Shown: positions 32,545 through 42,763 of the stretch, in pieces
Layout: every line of letters starts with the position of its first letter
Position numbering within the stretch: the stretch's first letter is position 1
DNA from: Timema cristinae
Lineage: Eukaryota; Arthropoda; Insecta; Phasmatodea; Timematidae
DNA length: 64,000 nt
Direction: 5' to 3'
Assembly (NCBI GenBank): GCA_039000515.1
Contig: JBCFYV010000001.1
Span: 30,277,048 to 30,341,047, forward strand
The notes under the pieces: model-generated
Database searches by the model: none
What the model saw: the letters and a program-made list of their open reading frames with translations, nothing else
Told to the model about the DNA's origin: nothing
Position numbers and translations under genes: made by a program

Positions 32545-35145
32545 CTGGTTCACACGATGAGTGAAACTGATCAAGAAAACGTATTCAATGCTCGATGTAT
32601 TTCACGCTTAATTTAATGCTTGTTGTTTGTATTCAATTCGGTGCTCGAAAGTGTTTACATATTGCTGAGTTTTCTTGAGTAAACACCTTCAGCTCCTTCA
32701 ACCGAAAGAGCAAGGATACCTTCTGCAGATGTGCAGCCCTGGGCAAACATAGTTTGGGGGGACCCCAGTAACTTAATTTGCCCCCTCCCCTACACCCAAC
32801 ATCTCCAAAAAAAGTTAAACTCTTAGTTTTTGTTTAATCATATTACATTAGTTTGCACTCATACACAAATTTTCAGCCGATTACGGTATCAAAATTGCCC
32901 TGAAAGGTAAATATATAACATTATAATTAATGCTAGATGTCGTATTTTTATACATATAAGGTATAAATTCTCCTGAAACCTTGGTTTGATTTCCCTCCTC
33001 AACAAACTTGATATGTGATAAGGAAGATTCAAAGAACAGCTGTGGCAAATTTGTATCAAATAACGTAATGCGTTAAAAATATATCGTGAGTCGTATTTAC
33101 CACAAATAGAAAAATGCAAATCGGTGGAGTTAAAATGGTTAACGCACTTCACTCGTTCAATAATTCAAATCACATGAATATGTTTTTATTTGTTATTACA
33201 CTCTGACAGTATTTGCTAGATTGCCTATATATAGAACATGTTATACGAGCATGCAAATAAAAATTTCTTATGCCTAATATGTTTTTTCTTCCTTCCGTGA
33301 TCAAGCCTCCGCAATTAAGGCCCCTCAAATCGCTGGGCCTTGCGTAGCGACATTGTTCTCAAACCCCAAAGGGTGGGCCTGATAAAGAGATTATAGTGGG
33401 AGCCTTCTATCAGTTTGGTAAGATGTAAAAAGTGTGTCAGTGACGCAATAATTATAGTTTCCTGATTAATTTAAAAAGAATTGGGGAAATCCTAGGGAAA
33501 ATGTGGAATAGAGGTGAATTTGCGTGTGTAACTGGATTCTATCTTTAATTCAGGGGAAATAGTTTCTCAGAGTCATAGTTCTGTATGATACAATTTAATA
33601 AACTGACAATATTTATTCAGAATAGGGTTGTCATATTTTAAAAAGGCATAAAACAACGAACCAAACTACTTATTCAGAGCACAAAATATCTAGCAATGAC
33701 AGATAATGGTTTCGCACATGCTAGTGACAAGCACCAAGCACACCATAAACCTAATTTTGAAACGTGTGAGTAGCAAGTCGCTAGCGTATTTCTCTCATCT
33801 CACACACAATCTTCAAACCCCTAATTTTGAAACGTCTACGCTGCGAAAACTGACGTCTCACGATCTAATAGCGAGCGGATTCTACTCGCCAGCCTCACAC
33901 CGTGCGAGACAAGGTTTGTCTGTCGAGTAGAGCATAAACTAACAAAATGGATGCCATCCCCCTATTCTGTTGCAACCTTCTGAGAGTGATTTTGTTGAAA
34001 TAAGCCTACCATTTTACAAAATAGGTTTATAGAAGCAAAAAATATGATTGCTTTATACACTTTATTCAATCCTTAATAAAAATATTTGTTTGGTGAAATT
34101 ATAATAATATATCTTAATTTTTATTAAATTACTTAACCGTCAATTAGGCTGGGTTGGTATGATGAAATCCTTATAATCTAAATTTCGAGTATTCAAATTG
34201 TCATCTCAAACCTTTTTATTTGAATTTATCAGACTGAAAAAGAAAACATCTAATTTCAAAGCTATATTAATAAGCATATAATTTGTTTTAAATATTTTTA
34301 GAAGTATACGAAGGTATTTGAGCCTACGTAGACTACCATGATATTCTTCTTTAAAGATGATTTAACACGATATTAAATTAAAAATAGTACATTAGTTTTG
34401 AAATTTTGTGTGTAGTTATTTAAAGTTAAATTAATGGTTTTATGACATAAATTGTACACACTTAAAAATAAGGCTGAGCAAGTTAATTATTATTCTCAAA
34501 GTAAAAACCTTTAGAGCGTATTTATGTTTTAAAAATAGTTGCGAGAGTAAAATAATAATTTACTGAATCCTATGTATTAACAAGTGATTTAAATTCAGAC
34601 AAAAAATTAAAATATTATAATCGAGGTGGAATCAATCCCGTGAACTTCTGTAATTCTTAGACGTGGGTTACCAAGTCAGCTAAAGTGATGTTGAATATGA
34701 ATACGGTTTAACTTCTACTATTTAACCCGAGAAAATTTTGAGACAAACTTAGGTGCAAACAACTGGAAGATGATTTCATAATAACACGAAACAAATCGTT
34801 TTAGATGATGCACTCAATACAATAATAGTGTTTACTTTAGTTATGTATCCTGTATAATGGCATGCTGTGGCATCCCATCGCCTCAACCCTTTAGTACGTC
34901 ATGGTTTTAACAGTGTTGTCAGATTGAAAACTCATCGCAAGCGAAACAACGCTACACCAACTCGCACGACAGTAGAAACCTTTCAAAATTATCTCTATTT
35001 CGGTACACCCTGTGATTTGCGAGTTCATAAGTTGCGAGTTTGATCGCTAGCGAGTATTTTCGCAAGCTTCAAAATTAGGGATCATGCTCAACGCGAGCTC
35101 CTAACATGCTCTGTAAAAGCATTGAATAACACATCGTGTAATCAG
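32545..35145. mobile_element. Possible fold-back DNA element with CpG-rich inverted segments
   Basis: Inner arms: CCTAATTTTGAAACGTGTGA...AGTCGCTAGCG (about 33750-33786) pairs approximately with CGCTAGCGAGTATTTTCGCA...CTTCAAAATTAGG (about 35046-35081). Outer motifs: TCACACGATGAGTG...TATTCAATGC (about 32550-32593) versus GCATTGAATAACACATCGTG, then TAATCA (35120-35145). Both regions are strikingly richer in CG dinucleotides than their surroundings. The combination suggests a decayed transposon of about 2.6 kb, but ends and target duplication are unresolved. The plus frame at 33706-33930 lies in the CpG-rich arm and has no domain. Confidence 0.35.
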
Positions 35146-37008
35146 ACAAAATGCTCCAGTTACAGTATAACAGACACACGGCGTTGTAAAAAAAAAGTTT
35201 TGTCAGATTAAGGTGGTCATAAAATTCCAAATATCTATCTAAATCTCAATTTCAATTTTTTTACTGTCATAATACTTTCTCCATTGGGGAGAGCCTTCAA
35301 GCTACGTCATCGTAATAAGGTAAGGTTTGTGAACGTTTAAGTTGATCCCAATGGTGAGGCATGACCTTTCAGGAAGTTTTACTTCCCTTCAGCCCTATCT
35401 TTTTATTTTAAAAAATTGTAATTTTTTTACCATGGGTGTGAAAAAAGGTGTCTACCTTGAATGACGAAAATATAGGGTATTTGAAAACAAGGTGTTTATA
35501 AAGCATATTTGGTTCAAAAAGATATGAGACTACTGGGAGTGGGTAAAGTTACATAATGATGAGTTACGTATCCTGTACACATCAGAAGACATTGCTATGA
35601 TAATAAAATCTGTCAAACTACGGTGGATATTACATGTATCGTGAATGGAAGTGACGTGCTAAAAGTATTTAACCCTTCACAATAATCGTTAATTCATTGT
35701 TACTAGATATATTCCCTATAAACATAAAAACACCACTAAAATAATGTTTCTACTATAAGTCTATGTTAACTACATTTTCACTAAATGCACAAACTTATTG
35801 CAACTCCCGAACCGATGTCGTGTTCAAATTGCTTATTTGACTCTACCTATTCTTCAACTTTGGTGAAGACTTGAGGAGAAATAAGGAACATCGCATGCAA
35901 GCGCATGAAGCTCCTAACCACAGTCAACTCTTCTTTCCGAAAGAAGTAAGCGTAACGGGATCGACTCCCACCTCTCTACTAAACTGGAACTACGCATGGA
36001 GAATTAACACTTCTACTTCCTCGCCCCATCTTCACCCAATATTTCGATTATATAAATCTGGGTGATAATCTCACTAAATGCAACTTATTAATCAATCAAC
36101 GATTGAAGAAGACACGCTGCTGTGTTTGATTGTGATTACCAGATGCTCGAACCTTTTTGATATATGTGAGGATGGTAGTGATGGTCTAGCAAACTAGGTG
36201 TAAAAATTTCTTCTGTAAATGTTTAGTCACTTGACGTTTGTTTGAACGTGTTGAGATACGGTTTGAATTTCTTTTTTCTGTTGGATTACAGGTATTTTTC
36301 TGGTGATTTATTTGAATTGATTTTATAATAATTGAATACCACTATTTCTTAGGAGTACCTTACTCACTTAGGGTATTTCATTATGTTGCTGGAAAGCAGC
36401 GCTTACTTTACTATGGTGTTTGTGTAGGCAGCTTAGCTTAATTACTTGCACTAAGACTTGTGTAAGTCGTAAATTATTAATGTATATATGTTTGGTGTTT
36501 TTAAAAATCTTCTCACAAAAGCAGTCCAAGATTTCCAACAGGTATCCAGTGTAGTTTGTGGAAGCACCTTGGCCTTATGGGGTCATTCTTTACCGTTGAT
36601 TAGAGAAACCAGAGTATATTTCCATTGTATGAATTTACTGTTTCATATTTAAATAAATAGATACTCAATTTTCAACAATTATCAGTGGTAAACAACGAGG
36701 ACAAATCGTGGTTCCAGCATGAGGTATATTCCAATTTTAAAAAAGAGAATCTTGTCTGAGAGATAAAAATAAAGTCATTATATACTTGCATTTGTTCATA
36801 CGTCAAGTAATGTGATATTCAGATGCAACTTTCCATAAATATTATCAATATTAATAAAATAACAATAGTAGAATATTTTAAATTTTTGCCACAATTAAAA
36901 GATTTTTATTTTTTCGAAAAGTCCTTACTATGAAAAAATTGGGCTTTGGCTGCCTTGGTGATCTATTTTTCTCTAAATTATGTGACATGTAATATTTTGT
37001 TGTTTCAG
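35146..37008. other. Receptor intron sequence upstream of the TM6 exon
   Basis: No exon or named repeat. Around 35780-36060 the DNA is GC-richer (AACGGGATCGACTCCCACCT), but the plus frame there (35871-36065) has no domain. The last 30 bases, TGTGACATGTAATATTTTGT plus TGTTTCAG, form a good branch point and 3' splice site for the following exon. Confidence 0.45.
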
Positions 37009-37120
37009 GGACGACGGTACGCCAGCAGAGTACGAGCTGGAGAACTGAACACAAGGCCGCACGTACTCTTGGTATCATCATGGGTGCCTTCATGCTGTGC
37101 TGGTTGCCCTTCTTTCTCTG
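37009..37120 (+). CDS. Octbeta2R: Beta-adrenergic-like octopamine receptor, internal exon (loop 3 end and TM6)
   Basis: Internal coding exon of 112 bp. The acceptor TTGTTTCAG ends at 37008 and the donor CTG|GTGAGT starts at 37121. The first two bases finish a codon, 36 codons follow, and the final TG is completed by G of the next exon to give Trp. It encodes the end of intracellular loop 3 and TM6: [11 protein letters not shown] (residues 11-21), then [16 protein letters not shown], with the CWLPFF motif of class A amine receptors. The [17 protein letters not shown] pattern is characteristic of the Octbeta group, Gs-coupled plasma-membrane receptors that raise cAMP in response to octopamine. 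Subtype beta-2 is my best guess; beta-1 or beta-3 is not excluded. TM1-TM5 exons are not in this window. The exon's 3' end is duplicated downstream in a minisatellite. Confidence 0.92.
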
Positions 37121-37835
37121 GTGAGTAGTTAGGCTGTCAGGGTATAAGATTAAGGAAGGGGGTAGCTGCACTTATTTCTCCAATGAATGATTCAAGGGCC
37201 AGGGTATAAGACAAAGAAAGGGAGTGGCTGCCCTTATTTCTCCAATGAATTATTCAAAGGTCAGTGTTAAAGACAAAGGAAGGGGGTTGCTGCCCTTATT
37301 TCTTCAATGAATGATTCAAAGGTCAGGGTAAAAGACAAAAAGGGGGTGGCTACCCTTATTTCTCCAATGAATGATTCAAGGCCAGGGTTATAAGCTAAAG
37401 GAAGGGAGTTGCTGCCCTTATTTCTCCAATGAATGACTCGTGGGTCAGGGTATAAGATAAAAGAAGTGAGTGGCTGCTCTTATTTCTCCAATGAACTACT
37501 TGGGGGGGGGGGGGGGGTCAGCATGTAAGATAACAAAATGGAGTGGCTTCTCTCATTTCTTTAATGACTGAATCGGGGATCAGTGTGTAAATAAAATAAA
37601 GGAATTTTGTGGTTGCACTTATTCGTCTGATGAAATATTCAAGGGTCAGGATATAAGATAAAAGAAGAAAGTGGATGTCCTTATTTATCTGATTAGTGAC
37701 TTGGGGTTGGGTATAAGATAAAGGAAGATAGTGACTGTCTTTATCTGTCTGGTGAGTGATTCAAGGGTTGGGACATAAGATAATAAAAAAGGAAGTGGTT
37801 GCCCTTATATCTCTGGTGAGTAACTTAATTGAGAG
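37098..37835. repeat. Minisatellite (~62-bp unit) derived from the exon-intron junction
   Basis: About 12 head-to-tail units. Unit zero covers the last 23 coding bases, the 5' splice site and about 40 intron bases (37098-37160). A typical unit reads GGCTGCCCTTATTTCTCCAA, TGAATGATTCAAGGGTCAGG, GTATAAGATAAAGGAAGGGAGT. The last unit, GGTTGCCCTTATATCTCTGG then TGAGTAAC (37797-37824), is nearly identical to the true junction GGTTGCCCTTCTTTCTCTGG then TGAGTAGT. Full GTGAGT donors are retained at 37752-37757 and 37816-37821, while central units have lost the GT. A G16 run interrupts the array at about 37502-37517. Confidence 0.9.
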
Positions 37836-38456
37836 GGGCAGGATGTATTGAGGGAGAGAAGGAGGCAAGATTGTAAGGAAGTAGGGAGATAAAGCTGGAA
37901 AGCGGGTGAATATGGATGGAAAGTTTTAAATTTCTAATTTTTTCTTTTTGCTACACATTTCAAATTTTATTCTCTTTCCTACACGTAAATGAAATTTGTA
38001 ATGATCTAACAAGTAAATGAATCCTTCAAAATTATCTTTTTAATTTATATGACGCTCTACAAGACATCCTTTCCTCCATTATTTTGTAATTATAAAATCC
38101 TGAGGAAATATGTCCCAAGCACGTAACAGCGATGTAAGCACCAATATCTTATCGTATTAAACAGAGATTAGCGAGCAATGGTTTATCGTCCCAAATTGAA
38201 TTACTCATGGCTCAAATAGATTAATGAGGTACTAATGACTTGTTGATATCCATACAATAATGGTGTTATACTGTGTGTGTATGACTTTATGTATAATAAT
38301 TCATTACTAGCTACTGCCCACTATTGACTTGATATATAGTATTTCTATTAGTGACAATTAGTTTATTCCCTAACACATCAAGCATTAAATTTTTTTCTAA
38401 TAATGTGTTTTATTACAAGTATTTGAAAAACAATACCTTGTAGGATAATCAAATAT

Positions 38457-38790
38457 ATCAGATTACGATGGGCAGGACATGCAGCATGAATGGGAGATTC
38501 TAGAACCATTTTCGGGTAGTGACTGGCAAGCTCAATGGGGAGACCATTGGAAGACCTAGATACAGATGAAGTATGCATTAGGATAGACCTGAAAGAGTTA
38601 GAGAGGGTGTATTGGGATGGACTGGACAGAATTACGCAAGATAGGGATAGGTTTTTATTGAGGTAGACTGATGGAACTAGCTCTATACAGAGATAGGTGC
38701 AATGAGTTGGACTGGATTGAGCTAGTTCAAGATATTGATAGAGTTTAATGAGGTGGACTGGATAGAACAAACTTAAGCTAGGGATATGTG
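38457..38790 (+). pseudogene. Decayed LINE C-terminal fragment with tandem amplification
   Basis: In frame from 38457 the translation contains IRLRWAGHAA, a stop, then MGDSRT..., later IRIDLKELERVYWDGLDRI and TQDRDRF. This is the LRWAGH...GRP...DL.EL...W..LAQDRDRW pattern found after the reverse transcriptase domain of jockey/I-like non-LTR retrotransposons. Several internal stops show it is dead. From about 38612 a segment of about 45 bp (TGGACTGGACAGAATTACGC, then AAGATAGGGATAGG) is repeated about four times with divergence. The 130-codon minus-strand frame over this region is an antisense shadow. Confidence 0.7.
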
Positions 38791-38999
38791 GTGTAATTTT
38801 GTAAATGTAGCAGTGAATTTTCGAGTTCCTAATGCCATAAAGTTAGTATTACTAGTATGTAATACTTCAATTTCCAAAATTATGCGTATGATTTTGTTTT
38901 GTAGGCTCTCAATAAATAATATTACTAACTATGGCAGTTGTCTCCTTTAAAATGAGAATAAATATATGTATAATATTTAAGTAGTCCTTCTCTATTCGT

Positions 39000-39835
39000 T
39001 TAGGTTATATTCTCATATACTAATTACGGTCATGGTTTTAGAGATGTGGAAGATTATATTTAGAGTAAGTGTACCAGTATTTATGTGGAGGGAGAGTGGA
39101 AAACCATTTTGGAAAAACCACCCAAAGTACACCCGACCGAGATCAAAACCTCAATCACCCCGTCGTCGGCAGTCTATTCCAGTGGTTCTCAATTACCTAC
39201 CAGTCAAGAAACCCCAAAAGGTTTTTTGATATGAGCGGATCCCCCGTTATTTATAATCGTTAGAATATAATTTATTCCATGTATAAAAAATAGTACACCA
39301 TATTAATAATTCATGTTATAAAACCTTCAAAACTGAGAATTTGGCACAGTAAGTCCGAATCAAATGTGTTTTACATACTTTTATTTTTTATACCAATTCT
39401 AGTTGTAATAATAATAATAATGATTATAATAGTAATAGCGACCACATAAAAGGTTAAATAGGCCTACATGAAAATGTATTGATTATTCAAAAGTACAAAT
39501 TTATTCATTTGGGTATAGTATTAGTGAGATAAGTTAAACCTCATTTTTTCCCCCTATTACTTCTTGAAGATCAGGTTGAAGACTTTGACTCTAAAATCCA
39601 AATGCATGTCAAGTATGTTTTTATACTGGTTTTTCATATAGCACTGCGCAGCGGGATGAGGAGAAGGGGAAACTTTTTATTAATTAAGATTAGGCATACT
39701 GTTGTTAAAATTTATTATTTTAACTTTTTATTTTGTTAAATTTTGGTGGTTGCCGTGGACCACCTTTTGGAAACCACTGGTATAGTCTACAGAGATAGTG
39801 ACGCCTTAGATCAAAGTCCACCGAAGTGGATGAGA
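39000..39835 (-). mobile_element. SINE family B copy split by a nested hAT MITE
   Basis: Left part 39000-39179 has ATGTGGAGGGAGAGTGGAAA, ACCATTTTGGAAAAACCACC and GACCGAGATCAAAACCTCAA (reverse B-box region), ending GGCAGTCTATTC. After the 600-bp insertion the SINE resumes at 39788 with TACAGAGATAGTGACGCCTT, then AGATC, the head end seen in other family B copies. The tail is missing. Confidence 0.75.
39172..39787. mobile_element. Non-autonomous hAT MITE inserted in a SINE
   Basis: Element 39180-39779 has ends CAGTGGTTCTCAA and (reverse complement of right) CAGTGGTTTCCAA, matching at 11 of 13 positions. This is the common hAT terminus. The flanking octamers GTCTATTC (39172-39179) and GTATAGTC (39780-39787) agree at 6 of 8 positions, consistent with a decayed 8-bp target duplication. 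Continuity of the SINE consensus across the insertion supports the borders. No transposase. Confidence 0.8.
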
Positions 39836-40424
39836 ATTAATATAGTTTTAAGTTGTCTGTTTGCGTGTCCTTTCCTTAACTTTTGTGCTAGTGGATGGAA
39901 CCTAGACCCATCTGAGACAAACACAAATATAGTTATACCGCGTTATTATTTATACTTATTTCTCCTACCATATATGGTAAACTACTTGTAGACATGTAAC
40001 TTGTTAAAATATAGTTAGGGCATATTTTAACAATAAAAGTAACATAAAAGGTGTAATTATACGTGATTGTACACCTCTTTTGAACTATAGTAAATGTTGT
40101 CAGAATCTGGCCAAAGATTTTGTGAGAAATTTCATATGACCATTTTCCCAATAAAGCTCGGTATTAAGAAAAGTTATTTCTCTTACACATTGTAAAGAGT
40201 TTGAATAAATGGCCAAGAGGTATAAGGCGTTAGTTTCTTATCTCATTCTGGATGTGAATGTCCTGATTCAAAACCATGGATGATTTCCCGAATGGAAATA
40301 ACTACTTTTGTTTTCCCACTTTTCTTCGCACTAATGCTTATGTATATAACATTCTATAAGCTACCATTATGATCCGTATTTCGAATTTTTTTATAACATT
40401 GGTGTATTTACATATTAATTAATT

Positions 40425-40610
40425 GAATGGAATAAGGATATGGAAAGTATAGTAAGGTGAAGTGAACCCACATTTACGTCGAGGAAGAGTTGTAAATCAT
40501 TTAGAAAAAAAAAAGTTTTACCAGTAGGGAGTTAAACGCTAATCCCATCACCTAAAAATCAGACTAGACGAGATTTATGCCTTTATCCAAATATCCACCT
40601 CTCAGCTTAG
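40425..40610 (-). mobile_element. Degraded SINE family B copy
   Basis: AAGTGAACCCACATTTACGT, CGAGGAAGAGTTGTAAATCA and GGGAGTTAAACGCTAATCCC keep family B order in reverse orientation. Tail and head ends are lost. Confidence 0.5.
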
Positions 40611-40681
40611 GTAGATAATAATTATTTAGTTAAAAATTAGTAAAAAAATGTGACACTCTCAAAGCAACCATTTAAAAAAAA

Positions 40682-40875
40682 CTTACGCTAATTGGATGGG
40701 CATGAGGAGAGGAAGAACGTTAGAATAAATGTACCCATATTTTGGTGGAAGGAGAGTGGGAAACACATTTAGGAATAAACTACTTTAGAACCAAGATTCG
40801 AGCCCATATACCCTCGTTACTGACAATCAAGTCTAACGCGAGAGTTACGTGTTAGACCATGCGACCATTAATGTG
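40682..40875 (-). mobile_element. SINE family B copy
   Basis: TTACGCTAATTGGATGGGCA, TTTTGGTGGAAGGAGAGTGG and AAGATTCGAGCCCATATACC (reverse B box), with head GTTAGACCATGCGACCA. The shared tail is missing. Confidence 0.65.
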
Positions 40876-41288
40876 GATCACAAGCGAGTCGATGTACATT
40901 ATTAGTCAATCCACTGCAGTTATCGAAAATATAGTGTGCTAGACAAAGTTTGATCATGGGGAATTTTTCATTTCATAGTACAGTTGTCTCGGCGAGACAA
41001 GAAACCAATATGAGTCCGTATTGACAAAATAGAAATGTCCGCAAGCAATATATAGTAGGAGGAAGATAAATAAATAAAGATATAGTGAGAATGAAGATAG
41101 CGCCTATCTTTTCCTCAGCAAGATACAGTTTCCAGACCGCATAGTCTAAAGCACCCAAAGCCAAAAGTCAAAAGACAAAGGTACGTAAACAACTTCAAGG
41201 TGTACGCGATTTCTCACAAGTTTTATTATTCATAAAATATTCGTCGATACTAACATGTCTGATAAACAAATAAATGTAGATTTTGACA

Positions 41289-41560
41289 GTTCCTATATTC
41301 AGATCCAGAGGCACTGGTTTCGATTCCCAGTGCTTCCAGTTTGTCTTTGTGGCAGTGAGTCTGGAACGAGTTCAACTCAGCCTCATGAGGACAAATGAGA
41401 AGCCACTTAAATAAAATAGTAGATACTCTCGTCTAGAAAACAGAGATTAACTGTTGGAGGGTTCGTTGTCCTGATCATATTACACCATATATCCGCAGTT
41501 GTTGGCAATATCATGGCCAAAGATGGTGATCTTGCTGTCAGTATGGGTCTATTGTTTTTA
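41289..41560 (+). mobile_element. tRNA-headed SINE, family E
   Basis: A B-box-bearing head (CACTGGTTTCGATTCCCAGT, 41313-41332) is followed by a body of a type seen in other arthropod SINEs as far as I recall: GGCAGTGAGTCTGGAACGAG, TCAACTCAGCCTCATGAGGA, then GAAAACAGAGATTAACTGTT, GGAGGGTTCGTTGTCCTGAT, ATATCCGCAG. It has a different tail from families A and B. Single copy in the window. Ends approximate. Confidence 0.65.
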
Positions 41561-41710
41561 TAAGATTTCTTACCCTCTATTGCAGATTTGTTAAATTTAT
41601 TATTTAAACTACATGTTTGAAACTTGTAATAGCTATCTATACTTTAAAATATGTCAGGTATTAATTTTATAGTTTTTTAGGAGAAGTTGGAAGGGGTTCT
41701 TTGGTTGGAA

Positions 41711-42150
41711 CAGTGTTTCACAACTTCAGCAATGCCAGCCTCCTGGGGGGGGGGAGGGTTGGTTTTCTGGGGGTGGTATGGATGAGTTTAACATTTTATA
41801 AATATTGCAGCAATAATTTAATATTAATAATAAAAGGACACAAAAATATTTTAACAAAAGGGTCTAAAATTTATAAATTCACTTAAACGTCTTGAAGGAA
41901 ATTAATCAAAATTTATAAAATCTAATTAAACACTACTATATCTACTTATGTGTATAATAATATTAATTTTGAAATAGTTACTTATGTATGCACAATGTTA
42001 CATGAATTTAAGGCTATTATCGCTTATTTCGGCATGCTAATCACATTTAATTTTGGGTTGAGTTGGAGGTGAGGAATGCGTTATCCAGTATCCAACTCTC
42101 CAATCATCAGAAGTGGGGGATATACTAAAAATAATGTTGGGAAGCACTTG
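41711..42150. mobile_element. hAT-like MITE (tentative)
   Basis: Starts CAGTGTTTCACAAC and ends GTTGGGAAGCACTTG, whose reverse complement CAAGTGCTTCCCAAC resembles the start with one inserted base. Both resemble the CAGTGTTTCCCAAC end of many hAT MITEs. No 8-bp duplication is evident. A G-rich run lies just inside the left end. The plus frame at 41701-41886 is not a gene. Confidence 0.45.
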
Positions 42151-42287
42151 AATAGACAACGGCTGCTAAAAGTCTATGCGTTTGGATAAAATTGGTGAAG
42201 CATTGGTATAAGGCATCACTCTCACAATAGACTATATTAGTGATAATGTTAATATCTAGGTTTATCATTACTTGTTTTTAAATTTTC

Positions 42288-42629
42288 TTATATTTCTTCG
42301 GTAACCTGGTGGTCTAGGGGTAAGATGTCTGACTTCTGAGCTAGGGATCCGAGGTTCAATCCTCGATCACGGCACAGATTTATCTGATTACCAAACCCTT
42401 CGTTCACCTCTGACAAGAAATGTATTAATCACAACTTGTGAATGTGGGGAATTCCAGGCCTCCCCCGTGGTTCGGATTCCACGATAAACTGTAGGTCCTC
42501 TCTTTCATCTCACAATCACCCTACCATTACACATTAGCGTAAGCGAATATAACCCGGACGGGTAGTAAGACGCGGTGCTAATAATAATAATAATAATAAT
42601 TATTATTATTATTATTATTATATTTCTTC
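42288..42629 (+). mobile_element. SINE family A with 12-bp TSD, next to the last receptor exon
   Basis: Head from about 42300 (GGTGGTCTAGGGGTAAGATG) with B box GGTTCAATCC at 42353-42362, the family A body, the shared tail (ATAACCCGGACGGGTAGTAA) and a long (AAT)n/(ATT)n tail. A perfect target duplication, TTATATTTCTTC, lies at 42288-42299 and 42618-42629. It ends about 135 bp before the 3' splice site of the final coding exon. Confidence 0.92.
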
Positions 42630-42763
42630 TAATTTTTAGTTTTTACACATCACAACTGAGTCAGTGTGAATATTCCTATAGCCTGAATGAATAGTAAAGC
42701 AAGGTGCTCCTACACAAATAAAATGTTTCTGACCCTGGAAGTAATCATCTTTTTCTTCGACAG

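Larger units (their letters stand above)
37121..42763 (+). other. Receptor intron between TM6 and TM7 exons (5,643 bp, phase 2)
   Basis: GT at 37121-37122 and AG at 42762-42763; the reading frame is restored exactly across it (TG|G = Trp). A likely branch point, TTCTGAC, lies near 42727-42733, and the acceptor tract is TTTTTCTTCGACAG. Any failure to splice meets an in-frame TGA at once (TGG TGA), truncating the receptor before TM7. It is packed with inserted elements: the junction-derived minisatellite, a LINE remnant, three family B SINE copies (one split by a hAT MITE), a family E SINE, a second hAT-like MITE and a family A SINE. Confidence 0.9.

Noticed and set aside
32734..33385. hAT-like ends CAGCCCTGGGCAAAC and GTGGGCCTG
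   Set aside because: The two ends do not match each other as inverted repeats and no 8-bp duplication was found, so no element is called.
33706..33930. 74-codon plus frame in a GC-richer segment
   Set aside because: It coincides with a CpG-rich inverted segment of a probable mobile element and has no recognisable domain or splice context.
34620..34690. tRNA-head-like GGTGGAATCAATCCCGTG on the minus strand
   Set aside because: Only a B-box-like word; no body or tail matching the SINE families here.
36946..37128. 60-codon plus frame over the TM6 exon
   Set aside because: It starts in the intron and reads the exon in the wrong frame. The correct frame is fixed by the acceptor at 37008, the CWLPFF motif and the junction with the TM7 exon.
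38378..38770. 130-codon minus-strand frame
   Set aside because: Antisense shadow of the plus-strand LINE remnant. Its sequence follows the ~45-bp repeats.
42687..42763. Methionine-initiated start of the TM7 frame
   Set aside because: The 77 bases before the acceptor CAG are intronic. The residues they encode do not resemble the receptor, whereas the spliced Trp codon does.
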